From NCBI GenBank assembly GCA_029984035.1, contig JASBYJ010000008.1:37071-101070 (forward strand): a stretch of 64,000 nt of DNA, written 5' to 3'. The notes beneath the pieces were generated by a model. That model did no database searches and was not told where the DNA came from. It worked only from the letters and a program-made list of their open reading frames with translations. The position numbers and the translations under genes were made by a program. This document shows, piece by piece, positions 17,140 through 27,066 of the stretch (its first letter is position 1; every line of letters begins with the position of its first letter). This DNA is from Conchiformibius sp. GTDB lineage: Bacteria; Pseudomonadota; Gammaproteobacteria; Burkholderiales; Neisseriaceae.

Positions 17140-17585
17140 ATGAACCGCATTATTTTACGCAAAATTCACGCTACAGCTGCTATTGCGACTTTATGTATGT
17201 TTTGTTTTTGGACAAGCACGTTGTTGAGCGAGCTTTTTTTCAGCCGCTAAGTTGTGGCGGCAGTGAAACAATGGATTGTATATACCTTTGTTTTATTGAT
17301 ACCTTGCATGGCAATAACCGGGGCAACAGGGATGAAAATGGGGGGCTAAAAGCCGTTTTGCTCCGATTGCTGCCAAACGCAGACGTATGCCCGTGATTGC
17401 TGCCAACGGTTTGCGGATTTTACTGCCGTCCGCTTTTCCTTGCCGACCGTGCAGCGCACGGAGCATTTGACGGACTGTTTTATACGGTACAAACCGTTGA
17501 ATTGGCGGCAGGTGCAGTGAATGTCATGCTGATGTGCTTGAGTATGAAAGATGGTTTGTCCATTCGCCAACGCTCGAAAGCATAA
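17140..17585 (+). pseudogene. Small membrane protein, decayed
   Basis: MNRIILRKIHATAAIATLCM starts a frame that stops at TAA after 36 codons. It continues VVAAVKQWIVYTFVLLIPCM and GATGMKMGG to another TAA, then shifts frame to AAKRRRMPVIAANG and shifts again to FLADRAAHGAFDGLFYTVQT and KDGLSIRQRSKA. The intact protein would have about four membrane helices and resembles an uncharacterised Neisseriaceae membrane protein. One nonsense mutation and two frameshifts are visible. It lies beside a dead MarR regulator facing the other way, so both decayed together. Confidence 0.68.
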
Positions 17586-17617
17586 AACGGTTTTTCAGGC
17601 TGCCTGAAAACCGTTTT
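17584..17617 (+). terminator. Palindromic DUS hairpin
   Basis: AAAACGG, a T run and a central CAGGCTGCCTG are mirrored by CCGTTTT, giving a long near-perfect hairpin over the stop codon of the dead membrane gene. It is probably the former terminator. The following 270 bases up to the ppc terminator hold nothing I can support. Confidence 0.55.
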
Positions 17618-17887
17618 CCATATCCGCTCCATCCGTCGTTCACAGCTACATCAACGAAGATAGCCTCTCCAGTATGCCGCCGCCAGGTTTTTCTGTTTTA
17701 TATCGGTTATCGGAACAAAAGTGTGCACCGCAGGCTGAACGAGCTGAAACCATACCATCCGACAGGATATATAGTACGTACGACTATCGCACGACTATCG
17801 CAGTACAAGAACCCATACAGACTCATCTCTGCTTGCCCACAAAGCTGAAAAGACGGCGGCAGCCCGTTTCCGCTATCATGATTAAAG

Positions 17888-17924
17888 TTTCAGGCAGCCC
17901 CTTGGTACGGAAGGCTGCCTGAAA
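17888..17924 (-). terminator. DUS inverted pair after ppc
   Basis: TTTCAGGCAGCC and GGCTGCCTGAAA, separated by 13 bases, lie 25 bases beyond the ppc stop and can form a 12-bp hairpin. Confidence 0.65.
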
Positions 17925-17948
17925 AGCTATCGGCCGGGACTTTTCAAT

Positions 17949-20651
17949 TTAACCGGTATTTCTCAAGCCCAATGCCACGCCGTTGATGGTTTGGTGAACC
18001 ATTTGCAAGATACGGGGATTTTCGGGGTCGGTCCGCAGTTTGCGCAATAGGGCTACCTGCAGGCCGCCCAATGCGTTGAGATAGGGAATCCGCAAAGCCA
18101 GCGAACGTGCCAGCGGTCGGTTGTCGGTAAGCAGCTCTTGGCTTTGCAGGATGTCCAATAATGCTTGGCGGCTGCGCAGGTATTCGGCTTTGATGGTGTC
18201 GAAAATGGCTTTGCCGTGTTCTTCATCGCGGCTGAGTCGGGCGTAGTGGCCTGCCAAAATCAGGTCGGTTTTGGCCATCACTTGCTCCATATTGGAGAGC
18301 ATGGCGCGGAAGAAGGGATTAGTTTGCGCGTGTTGCTGCAATGCCTTCAGGCTGCCTGAATCTTGTCCGCACAAATCGGCAACGGCACTGCCGAAACCAT
18401 ACCATGCGGGAAGCATGAGACGGTTTTGCGTCCACGAAAACACCCAAGGAATGGCGCGCAAATCCTGTATGCGTGCCAGCGTTTTGCGGCTGGCGGGGCG
18501 GCTGCCCAAATTCAGGCTGGCAATTTGTTCGATGGGACTGGTTTGCAGGAAATAGTCGATGAAACCTTCACGCGTAATCAAGGCTCGGTAGTGTTTGAAA
18601 GCACTCTCGGAAAGAGCGTTCATGAGTTTTTCATCGGGGTCGCGCGCAACGGGCAGCATGCTGGCTTCGAGCGTGGCGGCGACAAGCGTTTCCAAATTGC
18701 GTGCTGCATTGCTGGCATCTCCGTATTTGGCCGTGATGACTTCGCCTTGTTCCGTGATGCGGATTTGTCCGCCCACGCTGCCTGCGGGTTGGGCGAGAAT
18801 GGCTTGGTAAGAAGGCCCGCCGCCGCGACCGACACTGCCGCCGCGACCGTGGAATAGGCGCATACGGATGCCATGCTGCCTGAACAGTTCTACCAATCCT
18901 TGTTCGGCTTGGTAAAGCCCCCATGTACTGCTGATATAGCCGCCGTCTTTGTTACTGTCGGAATAGCCGAGCATGATTTCTTGTATGTTGTCGCGGCTGT
19001 TGAGAAATGCGCGATACCACGGTTGGCTGAACAGCGTTTGCATCACAGGGCAGGCGTTATCCAGTGCTTCTATGGTTTCAAACAGGGGAACGATGTTGAT
19101 ACGGCTGACGGGTTGTCCGTTTACGATAGACAACAGCCCGCTTTCTTTGAGCAACAATGCCAATGCCAACAAATCGCTCGGACGCTCACAGTTGGATATG
19201 ATGCTTTGGCTGACCGCCGCCTCACCGAATTCCTGCTTGATTTTTCTTGCTTCCAAAAAAATATCCAGCTCGCTGCGGGTATGCGCGCTGTATTCGATAT
19301 AGGGGCTGTATAGGGGACGTTGATGTTGCAACTCGCGCAACAATACGGTTTGTTTTTCGTTTTCAGGCAGCGCGGCATACTGCTCCAATCCGGCGCGTTC
19401 AAACAGTTCGGCCACCACTTCGGTATGTTTGTCGGCATGTTGGCGCAAATCCAGCGGCATCAGATGAAAACCGCATACGGAGACGATTCGGATAATGTCG
19501 GCGATACGTCCGTCCGCCAACACTCCGCTGCCGTTTTCACGGAGAGAATCTTGCAAAGTGTATAAATCATGCAAAAAATCTTCGGCATAATGATAGGGCG
19601 TTGCGGTGCCGAAACGGCAGCCCAACTGCAAACCGAGACTGTGCGCTTTGCCGATTAAGCGCGACAAAATATAAGCAATCGCACGGCGGTAAGGTTCTTC
19701 CTGACGCGCCACTTCGGTATCGGGAGATTTTGCCGACAATACCAATACGCCGTCACTCACTTTAACGCGGCGGACAGACAACGGCAGCTCCTGATAGAGT
19801 GCCTCCAATTCGCGGCGGTAATGATGGAAAACGGCATCGGCATGACGGTTGAACGCATCGCGCAAAGTTTGCGCAGATACAAAAGGATTGCCATCCCTGT
19901 CGCCGCCAATCCAACCGCCGATTTTCAGCAAATCGGGTATGCGGATATCGGGGTAGGCTGCCTGAAACTGCTTTTCCATGCGGCGGTAAAGCTGCGGCAA
20001 CGCCTTGAAAAAGCTCATCGGGAAAATATTCACGCCGTTGGCGATTTCGCTTTGCACGCTGATTTTGAAATGACGGGTTTCACTGGTCTGCCATAATGTC
20101 AGCAAAACCCCGTCTATTTCCCGCTGCAGCTCAGCCAGTTCGTCTGCATTTCTGCATTGTTCGCGCTTCGGCAGCAACGAGCGGATTTTACGGTGTGAAA
20201 CCAAGGTAGCCTGCCGCTGCACTTCGGTCGGATGCGCGGTTAATACCGCACTGACAGAAGTTTGATTTAAGGCTGCCTGAACGTCTTGCGCGTCCAAATG
20301 CTGCTCGCGAAAACGGCGCACCGTTTCGCTGATACTGCCGTCCGCCGCCGCATGGCCCGCCTGCTCGTGTACCAAACGGCGGCGTTCGTGATGCACATCT
20401 TCGGCAATATTCAGAATTTGCGCGAACATCCCCACCGCCGTAATCAAGTTCTCCGTTTGCTCTTCATTCAAAGAAGGCAGCAAATCGGTTACGATTTTGC
20501 TGCTGTCTTCGGCCTTGGCCAAAATGCGTACCGCGTTTACCACAATTTCATCGGCATGGGTTTCCAACATGCGGTAAAGCGATTGCGTCATAAACTCGGC
20601 ATCGGCAACCAATTGCACATCTTTCGGATTATTCAGTAGCGACAACTGCAT
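17949..20651 (-). CDS. ppc: Phosphoenolpyruvate carboxylase
   Basis: A 900-residue PEP carboxylase, which adds bicarbonate to PEP to refill oxaloacetate for the TCA cycle. Signatures are VLTAHPTEVQRQ with the catalytic histidine near residue 140, GGWIGGDRDGNPFV, GYSDSNKDGG, and FHGRGGSVGRGGGP; the C-terminal NTG is the normal end. I start at MQLSLLNN, where AAGGA lies nine bases upstream; an in-frame ATG ten codons earlier is less likely. Uptake sequences within the gene encode peptides such as YQAAY-type and SGSLKAL. The gene stands alone with a DUS hairpin after it. Confidence 0.97.
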   Translation of the reverse strand: MQLSLLNNPKDVQLVADAEFMTQSLYRMLETHADEIVVNAVRILAKAEDSSKIVTDLLPSLNEEQTENLITAVGMFAQILNIAEDVHHERRRLVHEQAGHAAADGSISETVRRFREQHLDAQDVQAALNQTSVSAVLTAHPTEVQRQATLVSHRKIRSLLPKREQCRNADELAELQREIDGVLLTLWQTSETRHFKISVQSEIANGVNIFPMSFFKALPQLYRRMEKQFQAAYPDIRIPDLLKIGGWIGGDRDGNPFVSAQTLRDAFNRHADAVFHHYRRELEALYQELPLSVRRVKVSDGVLVLSAKSPDTEVARQEEPYRRAIAYILSRLIGKAHSLGLQLGCRFGTATPYHYAEDFLHDLYTLQDSLRENGSGVLADGRIADIIRIVSVCGFHLMPLDLRQHADKHTEVVAELFERAGLEQYAALPENEKQTVLLRELQHQRPLYSPYIEYSAHTRSELDIFLEARKIKQEFGEAAVSQSIISNCERPSDLLALALLLKESGLLSIVNGQPVSRINIVPLFETIEALDNACPVMQTLFSQPWYRAFLNSRDNIQEIMLGYSDSNKDGGYISSTWGLYQAEQGLVELFRQHGIRMRLFHGRGGSVGRGGGPSYQAILAQPAGSVGGQIRITEQGEVITAKYGDASNAARNLETLVAATLEASMLPVARDPDEKLMNALSESAFKHYRALITREGFIDYFLQTSPIEQIASLNLGSRPASRKTLARIQDLRAIPWVFSWTQNRLMLPAWYGFGSAVADLCGQDSGSLKALQQHAQTNPFFRAMLSNMEQVMAKTDLILAGHYARLSRDEEHGKAIFDTIKAEYLRSRQALLDILQSQELLTDNRPLARSLALRIPYLNALGGLQVALLRKLRTDPENPRILQMVHQTINGVALGLRNTG

Positions 20652-21616
20652 AGCATCTATTCCTTCGTATCTATTTATCATTTGTTTGGCGATTGTAGCG
20701 CGGTTTCTCTAAGAAAACTACTGTTTACTTGCTGTTTTATAATGTAATTTTATTTCACTATCGTCATTCAGCAAACCTAAATCCAATATCTAAATCCGAT
20801 TTTATTCTTTAATCACAATTAATTAAATGCACGCACCATTATTATGCACAAAGGTAACGTTCAACTGCTTTTCAGGCAGCCTGAAAAATGATGTAGTTGG
20901 AAACGAGGAGCGGATAACTTGTTGATTAGACTTTCAGACAGAGCTGGTAAGAAACATTTAGACCGAATAATAATTGAAGCACCCATTTTTCAAAGAAACT
21001 AAAATACCGTTGTCTATTTCTCGAATACAAAGTGAAACTTCCGCATTTTCTGTCAATATTCTGTATATTTGCTTTTCTTATAGAGAATCAATCATAAAGG
21101 AACACTTAAACCAGTTATATAGTGCAGAAGATTTCGTAAAAACAGCACCAAATGTGTTTGTACTGTAAATTTAGCCTGTGTTGTAAGATTGGATTGATAT
21201 TACTATTAAACAGATTGTGTAAAAATATTTCCTTCAATGAAAATTTTTAATAACACATTGAAGAAAATATATTTTTATTAAATCATATTGCCACATCAAG
21301 CTTATTTGAAAACAGAGCCTAAATTTAAAGGCCTTCCCATACTACAGAGCTTTTTGGTTATGGAAAATCAAAAAAACAAAGCAATAGACAGAAGAATAAA
21401 ACAACACAACAACACCTTCCTCATTAACTCAATTTACCCATATCAATTTTCCAAAATATGATGCAGGCAGACAATTATGAAATACAGTAAATTAACCTTC
21501 CTTACCTGGAAACAACAAAGCACAAGAGAAATATGCTTAGTTTTATTAAACTTGCAATCAACTTGATAGCTTTAATAAGATTGACCAATACTATGCAAAT
21601 ATTATTTATCCAAATA
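20652..21616. other. AT-rich intergenic stretch of about 1 kb
   Basis: Between ppc and the end of the ATP synthase operon. A palindromic uptake sequence lies at 20871-20885. The rest is AT-rich and holds only short open frames without ribosome sites or motifs, including 64 codons at 20974. It probably contains the ppc promoter and old decayed sequence; I see nothing else. Confidence 0.5.
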
Positions 21617-21652
21617 AAAAACCGTTCCCTGCTTACCGCAGGAAACGGTTTT
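21617..21652 (-). terminator. Intrinsic terminator of the atp operon
   Basis: On the minus strand AAAACCGTTTCCTGC, a 5-base loop and GCAGGGAACGGTTTT form a 15-bp stem (one G-T pair) followed by a T run, just after the atpC stop at 21666. Confidence 0.9.
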
Positions 21653-21665
21653 CACATAAGAAGAA

Positions 21666-22088
21666 TTATTGCTTTCTATTCCGTAAGTAGTCCAATGCCT
21701 TCAGCTCGGCAATAGCAGCCGCCAATGCAGCCTGCGCCTTAGCCTGAGACTCATCATCATGAGACTGAGACAATTTGGCTTCCGCAGCACGTTTGGCTTC
21801 CTCAGCACGGGCTTGATCCATTTCGACACTACGGACAGCCACGTCTGCCAAAACGGTTACTTTATGAGGACGAACCTCCAAAATACCACCCGAAACAGCA
21901 ACCAAAACTTCATCGGCAACACCCGGCACAGTCAAACGCAACACACCGGGGCGAACCAAGTGCATAATCGGTTCATGGCGCGGATAAATACCGAGCTCAC
22001 CTGTCAGAGTGGGCACAACCACAAAGCTGGCTTCACCTGAAAAAATGTTCTGCTCGTTACTGACCACCTCAACCTGCATGATGCTCAT
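21666..22088 (-). CDS. atpC: ATP synthase F1 epsilon subunit
   Basis: A 140-residue epsilon subunit, the part of the central stalk that joins gamma to the c-ring and can inhibit ATP hydrolysis. The N-terminal beta-sandwich shows MQVEVVSNEQNIFSG, GELGIYPRHEP and VAVSGGILEVRPHKVTVLAD; the C-terminal helical hairpin is rich in Ala, Lys and Glu. Last gene of the operon, ten bases after atpD, followed by an intrinsic terminator. Length equals the family norm. Confidence 0.97.
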   Translation of the reverse strand: MSIMQVEVVSNEQNIFSGEASFVVVPTLTGELGIYPRHEPIMHLVRPGVLRLTVPGVADEVLVAVSGGILEVRPHKVTVLADVAVRSVEMDQARAEEAKRAAEAKLSQSHDDESQAKAQAALAAAIAELKALDYLRNRKQ

Positions 22089-22098
22089 GCCCGCCTCC

Positions 22099-23496
22099 TT
22101 AGCTCAAGGTTTTCGCTTTTTCAACGGCTTCTTCAATACCGCCGACCATGTAGAACGCCTGTTCGGGCAGATGGTCGTACTCGCCGCTCAAAATCGCTTT
22201 AAAACCGGCGATGGTGTCGCGCAGGGAAACGTATTTGCCGGGCGAACCAGTAAACACTTCCGCCACGTGGAAAGGCTGCGACAGGAAACGTTGGATTTTA
22301 CGCGCCCGCATCACGGTCAATTTGTCTTCGTCAGACAACTCGTCCATGCCCAAAATGGCGATGATGTCGCGCAACTCTTTGTATTTTTGCAGGGTGGATT
22401 GCACGCCGCGCGCTACATCGTAATGCTCCTGACCCAAAACCATCGGGTCAAGCTGGCGCGAAGTGGAATCCAAGGGGTCTACCGCAGGATAAATACCCAA
22501 AGAAGCGATGTCGCGGCTCAATACCACTGTTGCGTCCAAGTGGGCGAACGTGGTGGCGGGAGAGGGGTCGGTCAAGTCGTCCGCAGGTACGTAGACTGCC
22601 TGAATGGAGGTAATGGAGCCGGTTTGCGTAGAAGTAATGCGCTCTTGCAAACGACCCATTTCTTCAGCCAGCGTGGGCTGGTAACCCACCGCAGACGGCA
22701 TACGACCCAACAGCGCAGACACTTCCGTACCCGCCAGCGTATAGCGGTAGATATTGTCCACAAAGAACAATACATCGCGACCTTTGCCGTTTTCGTCTTT
22801 TTCATCACGGAAGTATTCCGCCATGGACAAACCGGTCAATGCCACGCGCAAACGGTTGCCGGGCGGCTCGTTCATCTGACCGTACACCATGGCGACTTTG
22901 TCCAATACGTTAGAATCTTTCATCTCATGGTAGAAGTCGTTGCCTTCGCGGGTACGCTCGCCCACGCCAGCAAACACAGACAAACCACTGTGCGCTTTGG
23001 CGATGTTGTTAATCAACTCCATCATGTTCACGGTTTTGCCCACGCCCGCGCCGCCGAACAAGCCCACTTTACCGCCTTTGGCAAACGGACACAGCAGGTC
23101 AATCACCTTGATGCCGGTTTCCAACAATTCGGTTGCACTGGATAGTTCGTCAAATTTTGGGGCTGCCTGATGAATTGCACGCTTTTCGGTAGAATGGATA
23201 GGACCTGCTTCATCAACAGGATTTCCCAATACATCCATAATGCGGCCGAGTGTAGCTTTACCAACAGGAACGGTTATCGGCGCACCTGTATTGTTCACTT
23301 GCAATCCTCTGCGCAAACCGTCTGTACTACCCATCGCAATAGTACGCACAACTCCATCGCCCAATTGCTGTTGCACTTCCAATGTTAAATCGGTATCAAC
23401 CAATTTCAGAGCATCATAAACATGGGGAATTGCATTGCGGGGAAATTCCACATCTACTACTGCACCAATGATTTGTACGATTTTGCCTTGGCTCAT
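22099..23496 (-). CDS. atpD: ATP synthase F1 beta subunit
   Basis: A 465-residue catalytic subunit. The Walker A loop is GGAGVGKTV; the catalytic glutamate is in AGVGERTREGNDFY; the Walker B strand is DVLFFVDNIYRYT, where most homologues have NIFRFT; the DELSEED-type lever is MDELSDEDKL. Three copies alternate with alpha in F1 and make ATP from ADP and phosphate as gamma turns. Full length. The 3' two thirds are noticeably richer in G and C than the 5' end and atpG/atpA, which may reflect past recombination at the uptake-like sequence near 23162. Confidence 0.98.
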   Translation of the reverse strand: MSQGKIVQIIGAVVDVEFPRNAIPHVYDALKLVDTDLTLEVQQQLGDGVVRTIAMGSTDGLRRGLQVNNTGAPITVPVGKATLGRIMDVLGNPVDEAGPIHSTEKRAIHQAAPKFDELSSATELLETGIKVIDLLCPFAKGGKVGLFGGAGVGKTVNMMELINNIAKAHSGLSVFAGVGERTREGNDFYHEMKDSNVLDKVAMVYGQMNEPPGNRLRVALTGLSMAEYFRDEKDENGKGRDVLFFVDNIYRYTLAGTEVSALLGRMPSAVGYQPTLAEEMGRLQERITSTQTGSITSIQAVYVPADDLTDPSPATTFAHLDATVVLSRDIASLGIYPAVDPLDSTSRQLDPMVLGQEHYDVARGVQSTLQKYKELRDIIAILGMDELSDEDKLTVMRARKIQRFLSQPFHVAEVFTGSPGKYVSLRDTIAGFKAILSGEYDHLPEQAFYMVGGIEEAVEKAKTLS

Positions 23497-23532
23497 TATC
23501 GTATCCTATTTACTTTGTGCGGTTACAACTGC

Positions 23533-24402
23533 TTAGACAGCAGCCGCACCTGCCACGATTTCTGATAATTCTGTGGTAATTGCTGCTTGGCGTGATTTAT
23601 TGTAAACCAATCGCAATTCCTTAATTGCATTACCCGCATTATCGGTAGCGGCTTTCATCGCCACCATACGGGCCGCCTGTTCAGAAGCCATATTCTCACA
23701 CAACGCTTGATACACCACAGATTCTAAATAACGTCTAACCAGATATTCCAACACAGCCGTAGGGCTAGGTTCATAGACATAGTCCCAATTATATTTGCTG
23801 TCAGTCTCTTCAAAAACATTCGCTCCAATGGGCAGCAACACTTCCGAGCGTGCTTCCTGCCTCATGGTATTGATGAAATGTGAATTAACTATATGGATAA
23901 TATCCAATTCACGTTCCGTATAACGTTGAAAAATCTCAGTCAACGCACCCAGCATAGTCTCCATTTTGGGCGTGTCCCCCAAATTGGTTACGCTGGCAAT
24001 GACATTAAGTCCGACCCGCTGACAGGCAGCTAATCCTTTGCTACCCAGACAAACAACAGCTACTTCGACACCTCTGCTCTGATAATCTTGCACCTGCGCA
24101 AAAAATTTCTTCAGGACATTGGCATTTAATCCGCCGCACAATCCTTTATCAGAGGTAATCAAAATAAATCCGGCACGCTGGATATCATCTCTGCTTTCCA
24201 ACAAGCTGATACCATAATCACCTTGCGTTTGCGCCAACTGATTCATAACCAAGCGTACCTTTTCCGCATAAGGTCTCGCCAGCCGCATACGATCCTGAGT
24301 CTTCCGCATTTTAGAGGTTGACACCATCTGCATCGCTTTTGTGATCTTTTGAGTATTTTGAACACTGCGAATTTTGGTGAGAATCTCTTTCCCTACAGCC
24401 AT
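23533..24402 (-). CDS. atpG: ATP synthase F1 gamma subunit
   Basis: A 289-residue gamma subunit, the rotating shaft of F1. The N-terminal helix MAVGKEILTKIRSVQNTQKI and the C-terminal helix with ASEQAARMVAMKAATDNAGN form the coiled coil; the central Rossmann-like domain contains ITSDKGLCGGLNAN. I start at the ATG of MAVGKE; the TTG two codons upstream is ignored. It lies between atpA (28-base gap) and atpD (36-base gap). Confidence 0.97.
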   Translation of the reverse strand: MAVGKEILTKIRSVQNTQKITKAMQMVSTSKMRKTQDRMRLARPYAEKVRLVMNQLAQTQGDYGISLLESRDDIQRAGFILITSDKGLCGGLNANVLKKFFAQVQDYQSRGVEVAVVCLGSKGLAACQRVGLNVIASVTNLGDTPKMETMLGALTEIFQRYTERELDIIHIVNSHFINTMRQEARSEVLLPIGANVFEETDSKYNWDYVYEPSPTAVLEYLVRRYLESVVYQALCENMASEQAARMVAMKAATDNAGNAIKELRLVYNKSRQAAITTELSEIVAGAAAV

Positions 24403-24430
24403 ATTCAAGACTCCTTCTTATTTATCCATC

Positions 24431-25975
24431 TTAAGCATATTGATAAGATGTTTTGAAGGTTTTCATGGCCTCAGTCAGAACAGCTTCATGTTCGTCCGAC
24501 ATGGCACCTGACGCAGTGATTGCATCTAACACAGCAGAATGCTGAGTACGTACATAGCTAAGGAATTCAGCCTCAAATGCCAAAGCTTTAGCAACAGGAA
24601 CATCAGCATAAGAGCCGTTATTAATAGCCCATAAAGTCAGAGCCATTTCAGCAGTGTTCAAGGTATTGAATTGCTTTTGCTTCATCAATTCAGTAACCAC
24701 TTCACCATGCTCTAGCTGTTTACGCGTAGCTTCATCCAAATCAGATGCAAATTGGGAAAAAGCAGCCAATTCACGATATTGAGCCAATGCCAAACGGATA
24801 CCGCCGCCCAATTTCTTGATAACCTTAGTTTGCGCAGCACCACCAACGCGCGATACAGAAATACCGGCATTAATTGCAGGACGGATACCTGAATTAAATA
24901 AGTCGGTTTCCAAGAAAATCTGTCCGTCAGTAATAGAAATCACGTTTGTCGGAACGAATGCGGACACGTCACCTGCTTGAGTTTCAATAATAGGCAATGC
25001 AGTCAGAGAGCCAGTCTTACCCTTCACCTTACCGCCGGTCAATTTTGTCACTTCATCCGCATTAATACGAGCAGCGCGTTCCAATAAGCGCGAATGCAGA
25101 TAGAACACATCACCAGGGTAAGCTTCACGACCGGGAGGACGGCGCAACAACAAGGAAATCTGACGATATGCAACCGCCTGTTTAGACAAATCATCATAAA
25201 CAATCAGTGCATCCTCACCAATATCCCTGAAGTATTCACCCATAGTACATCCGGCATAAGGAGCGATGAACTGCAGTGCCGCCGCATCAGAAGCAGTAGC
25301 GGCCACAACAATCGTATGCTCCATCGCGCCATGCTCTTCCAACTTGCGCACCACGTTAGCAATAGAAGAGGCTTTTTGGCCAATAGCCACATAAATACAG
25401 ATTACACCAGTGCCTTTTTGATTGACGATTGCATCCAGTGCCACTGCTGTTTTACCGGTTTGACGGTCACCAATGATCAACTCACGCTGTCCACGACCAA
25501 TAGGCACCATGGAATCAATTGCTTTCAAACCGGTTTGCATCGGCTGATCAACTGACTGGCGCGCAATCACACCGGGAGCAATTTTTTCAATAGGGGCAGT
25601 AGCTGAAGTATGAATTGGACCTTTACCATCAATTGGTTGGCCCAAGGCATTCACCACACGACCAACCAACTCACGGCCCACAGGAACTTCCAAAATGCGG
25701 CCGGTGCATTTGACTTCATCACCTTCTTTAATGTGCTCATATTCGCCAAGCACTACCGCACCAACAGAATCACGCTCCAAGTTCATGGCCAAACCGAAAG
25801 TATTGCCGGGGAATTCCAACATTTCACCCTGCATCACATCGGATAATCCATACACGCGAACAATACCATCTGTCACAGAAATAACTGTGCCGCGCGTATG
25901 CATTTCCTGCCTGATATTCAAATTTTCAATTTTAGCTTTCAGCAAATCACTGATTTCCGCAGGATTAATTTGCAT
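24431..25975 (-). CDS. atpA: ATP synthase F1 alpha subunit
   Basis: A 514-residue nucleotide-binding, non-catalytic subunit. The N-terminal MQINPAEISDLLKAKIENL meets the delta subunit; Walker A is GDRQTGKTAVAL; the arginine finger region is VGGAAQTKVIKKLGGGIRL, with ISVSRVGG before it. Length matches the family (513 in E. coli). Preceded by atpH with a 9-base gap. Confidence 0.98.
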   Translation of the reverse strand: MQINPAEISDLLKAKIENLNIRQEMHTRGTVISVTDGIVRVYGLSDVMQGEMLEFPGNTFGLAMNLERDSVGAVVLGEYEHIKEGDEVKCTGRILEVPVGRELVGRVVNALGQPIDGKGPIHTSATAPIEKIAPGVIARQSVDQPMQTGLKAIDSMVPIGRGQRELIIGDRQTGKTAVALDAIVNQKGTGVICIYVAIGQKASSIANVVRKLEEHGAMEHTIVVAATASDAAALQFIAPYAGCTMGEYFRDIGEDALIVYDDLSKQAVAYRQISLLLRRPPGREAYPGDVFYLHSRLLERAARINADEVTKLTGGKVKGKTGSLTALPIIETQAGDVSAFVPTNVISITDGQIFLETDLFNSGIRPAINAGISVSRVGGAAQTKVIKKLGGGIRLALAQYRELAAFSQFASDLDEATRKQLEHGEVVTELMKQKQFNTLNTAEMALTLWAINNGSYADVPVAKALAFEAEFLSYVRTQHSAVLDAITASGAMSDEHEAVLTEAMKTFKTSYQYA

Positions 25976-25984
25976 GAAACCCTC

Positions 25985-26530
25985 CTAACTGGTCATAGTC
26001 GCATACAGTTTGGCTAACTTGCCCTGTACCGACAAATCTAATACTTGGTCACCCACAACCACTTTTAAACCGCCGATTAAATTAGAATCGGTTCGGAATT
26101 CGGCTTGCAGACCGGCACCCAAATGCTGCTCCAAATCACTAATGACTTTTGCACGCTGACCTTCGCTAACCATATCGTACGCAGTATAAATCACAGCCTT
26201 TTTAGCATGATTTTTTTCCAACATGAGAGTCTGATACTGCTTCACGATTTCAGGCAGCACGGAAAGCCGCTTCTCTTCGGCAACTATACGTACAAAATTA
26301 CTTAGTTTGGCATCCAAAACATCTTCACCATCCAGCAAATTCAACAGAGATGCTGCTTTTTGTGCCGCATCCAAATCTGTTTGACTGATGAACAATTCCA
26401 TTTTGGGTTGTTGTACCAACCAAGCCATTTGATTAAGCACAGGCAACCAATTTTGTGCCTGTTGATATTTCTCTGCCAGCTCGAACAGTGCTTTCGCATA
26501 AGGGCGGGCAACAGTTGCGAACTCTATCAT
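25985..26530 (-). CDS. atpH: ATP synthase F1 delta subunit
   Basis: A 181-residue delta subunit, part of the peripheral stalk that holds alpha3beta3 to subunits a and b. The N-terminal helical domain reads FATVARPYAKALFELAEKYQQ, and the C-terminal part has GLKVVVGDQVLDLSVQGKL, the family signature. It follows atpF with a four-base gap, so translation is probably coupled. Confidence 0.96.
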   Translation of the reverse strand: MIEFATVARPYAKALFELAEKYQQAQNWLPVLNQMAWLVQQPKMELFISQTDLDAAQKAASLLNLLDGEDVLDAKLSNFVRIVAEEKRLSVLPEIVKQYQTLMLEKNHAKKAVIYTAYDMVSEGQRAKVISDLEQHLGAGLQAEFRTDSNLIGGLKVVVGDQVLDLSVQGKLAKLYATMTS

Positions 26531-26534
26531 AGCC

Positions 26535-27005
26535 TTACAGCTCCTGTTTCAGAGTGCTCAGCATTTGTGCATGCTGAGTCTCATTCACTTCTCGGCGCAA
26601 GATGGCTTCAGCACCTTTTACTGCCAATAAAGCCACCTGCTCGCGCAGCGCTTCTCGGGCACGATTGGCCTCTTGCTCGACATCAGCCTTAGCTTGTGCA
26701 GCAATACGTGCCGCTTCAGCGACTGCCTGCTCTTTTGCCTCTTCTACAATTTGAGCAGCACGCTTTTCAGCGTTTGCAACCATTTCGGCTACTTGGCCTC
26801 GGCCTTCGGTTAAGAGTTCTGCAACCTTTTTCTCTGCGCGTTCAAAATCACTTTTACCACGTTCGGCAGCCGCCAAACCTTCTGCAATTTTGTCAGCACG
26901 CTCATCCAAAGCCTTTGCAATCGGTGGCCACACATATTTCATGGTGAACCATACCAAAATCATGAAGACTATAAGTTGAGCAATTAAGGTTGAATTTAAA
27001 TTCAC
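26535..27005 (-). CDS. atpF: ATP synthase Fo subunit b
   Basis: A 156-residue subunit b, the dimeric peripheral stalk. One N-terminal membrane helix (LIAQLIVFMILVWFTMKYVW) is followed by a long charged, alanine-rich coiled coil. I start at the GTG of VNLNSTLIAQL, where GAGGGAAGAG lies upstream and where E. coli atpF also begins with GTG; an earlier start at 27038 would add 11 charged residues. Length matches E. coli (156). Confidence 0.95.
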   Translation of the reverse strand: MNLNSTLIAQLIVFMILVWFTMKYVWPPIAKALDERADKIAEGLAAAERGKSDFERAEKKVAELLTEGRGQVAEMVANAEKRAAQIVEEAKEQAVAEAARIAAQAKADVEQEANRAREALREQVALLAVKGAEAILRREVNETQHAQMLSTLKQEL

Positions 27006-27066
27006 TTTACTCTTCCCTCGTAATCTAGGGTCAGTCAATAGTATCCAATCGGATACGCCCTACACT

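Noticed and set aside
20974..21168. 64-codon frame in the AT-rich gap after ppc
   Set aside because: No ribosome site, no recognisable motif, and of a length expected by chance in AT-rich DNA.
22009..23145. 378-codon plus-strand frame
   Set aside because: It is antisense to atpD and has the codon pattern of a shadow.
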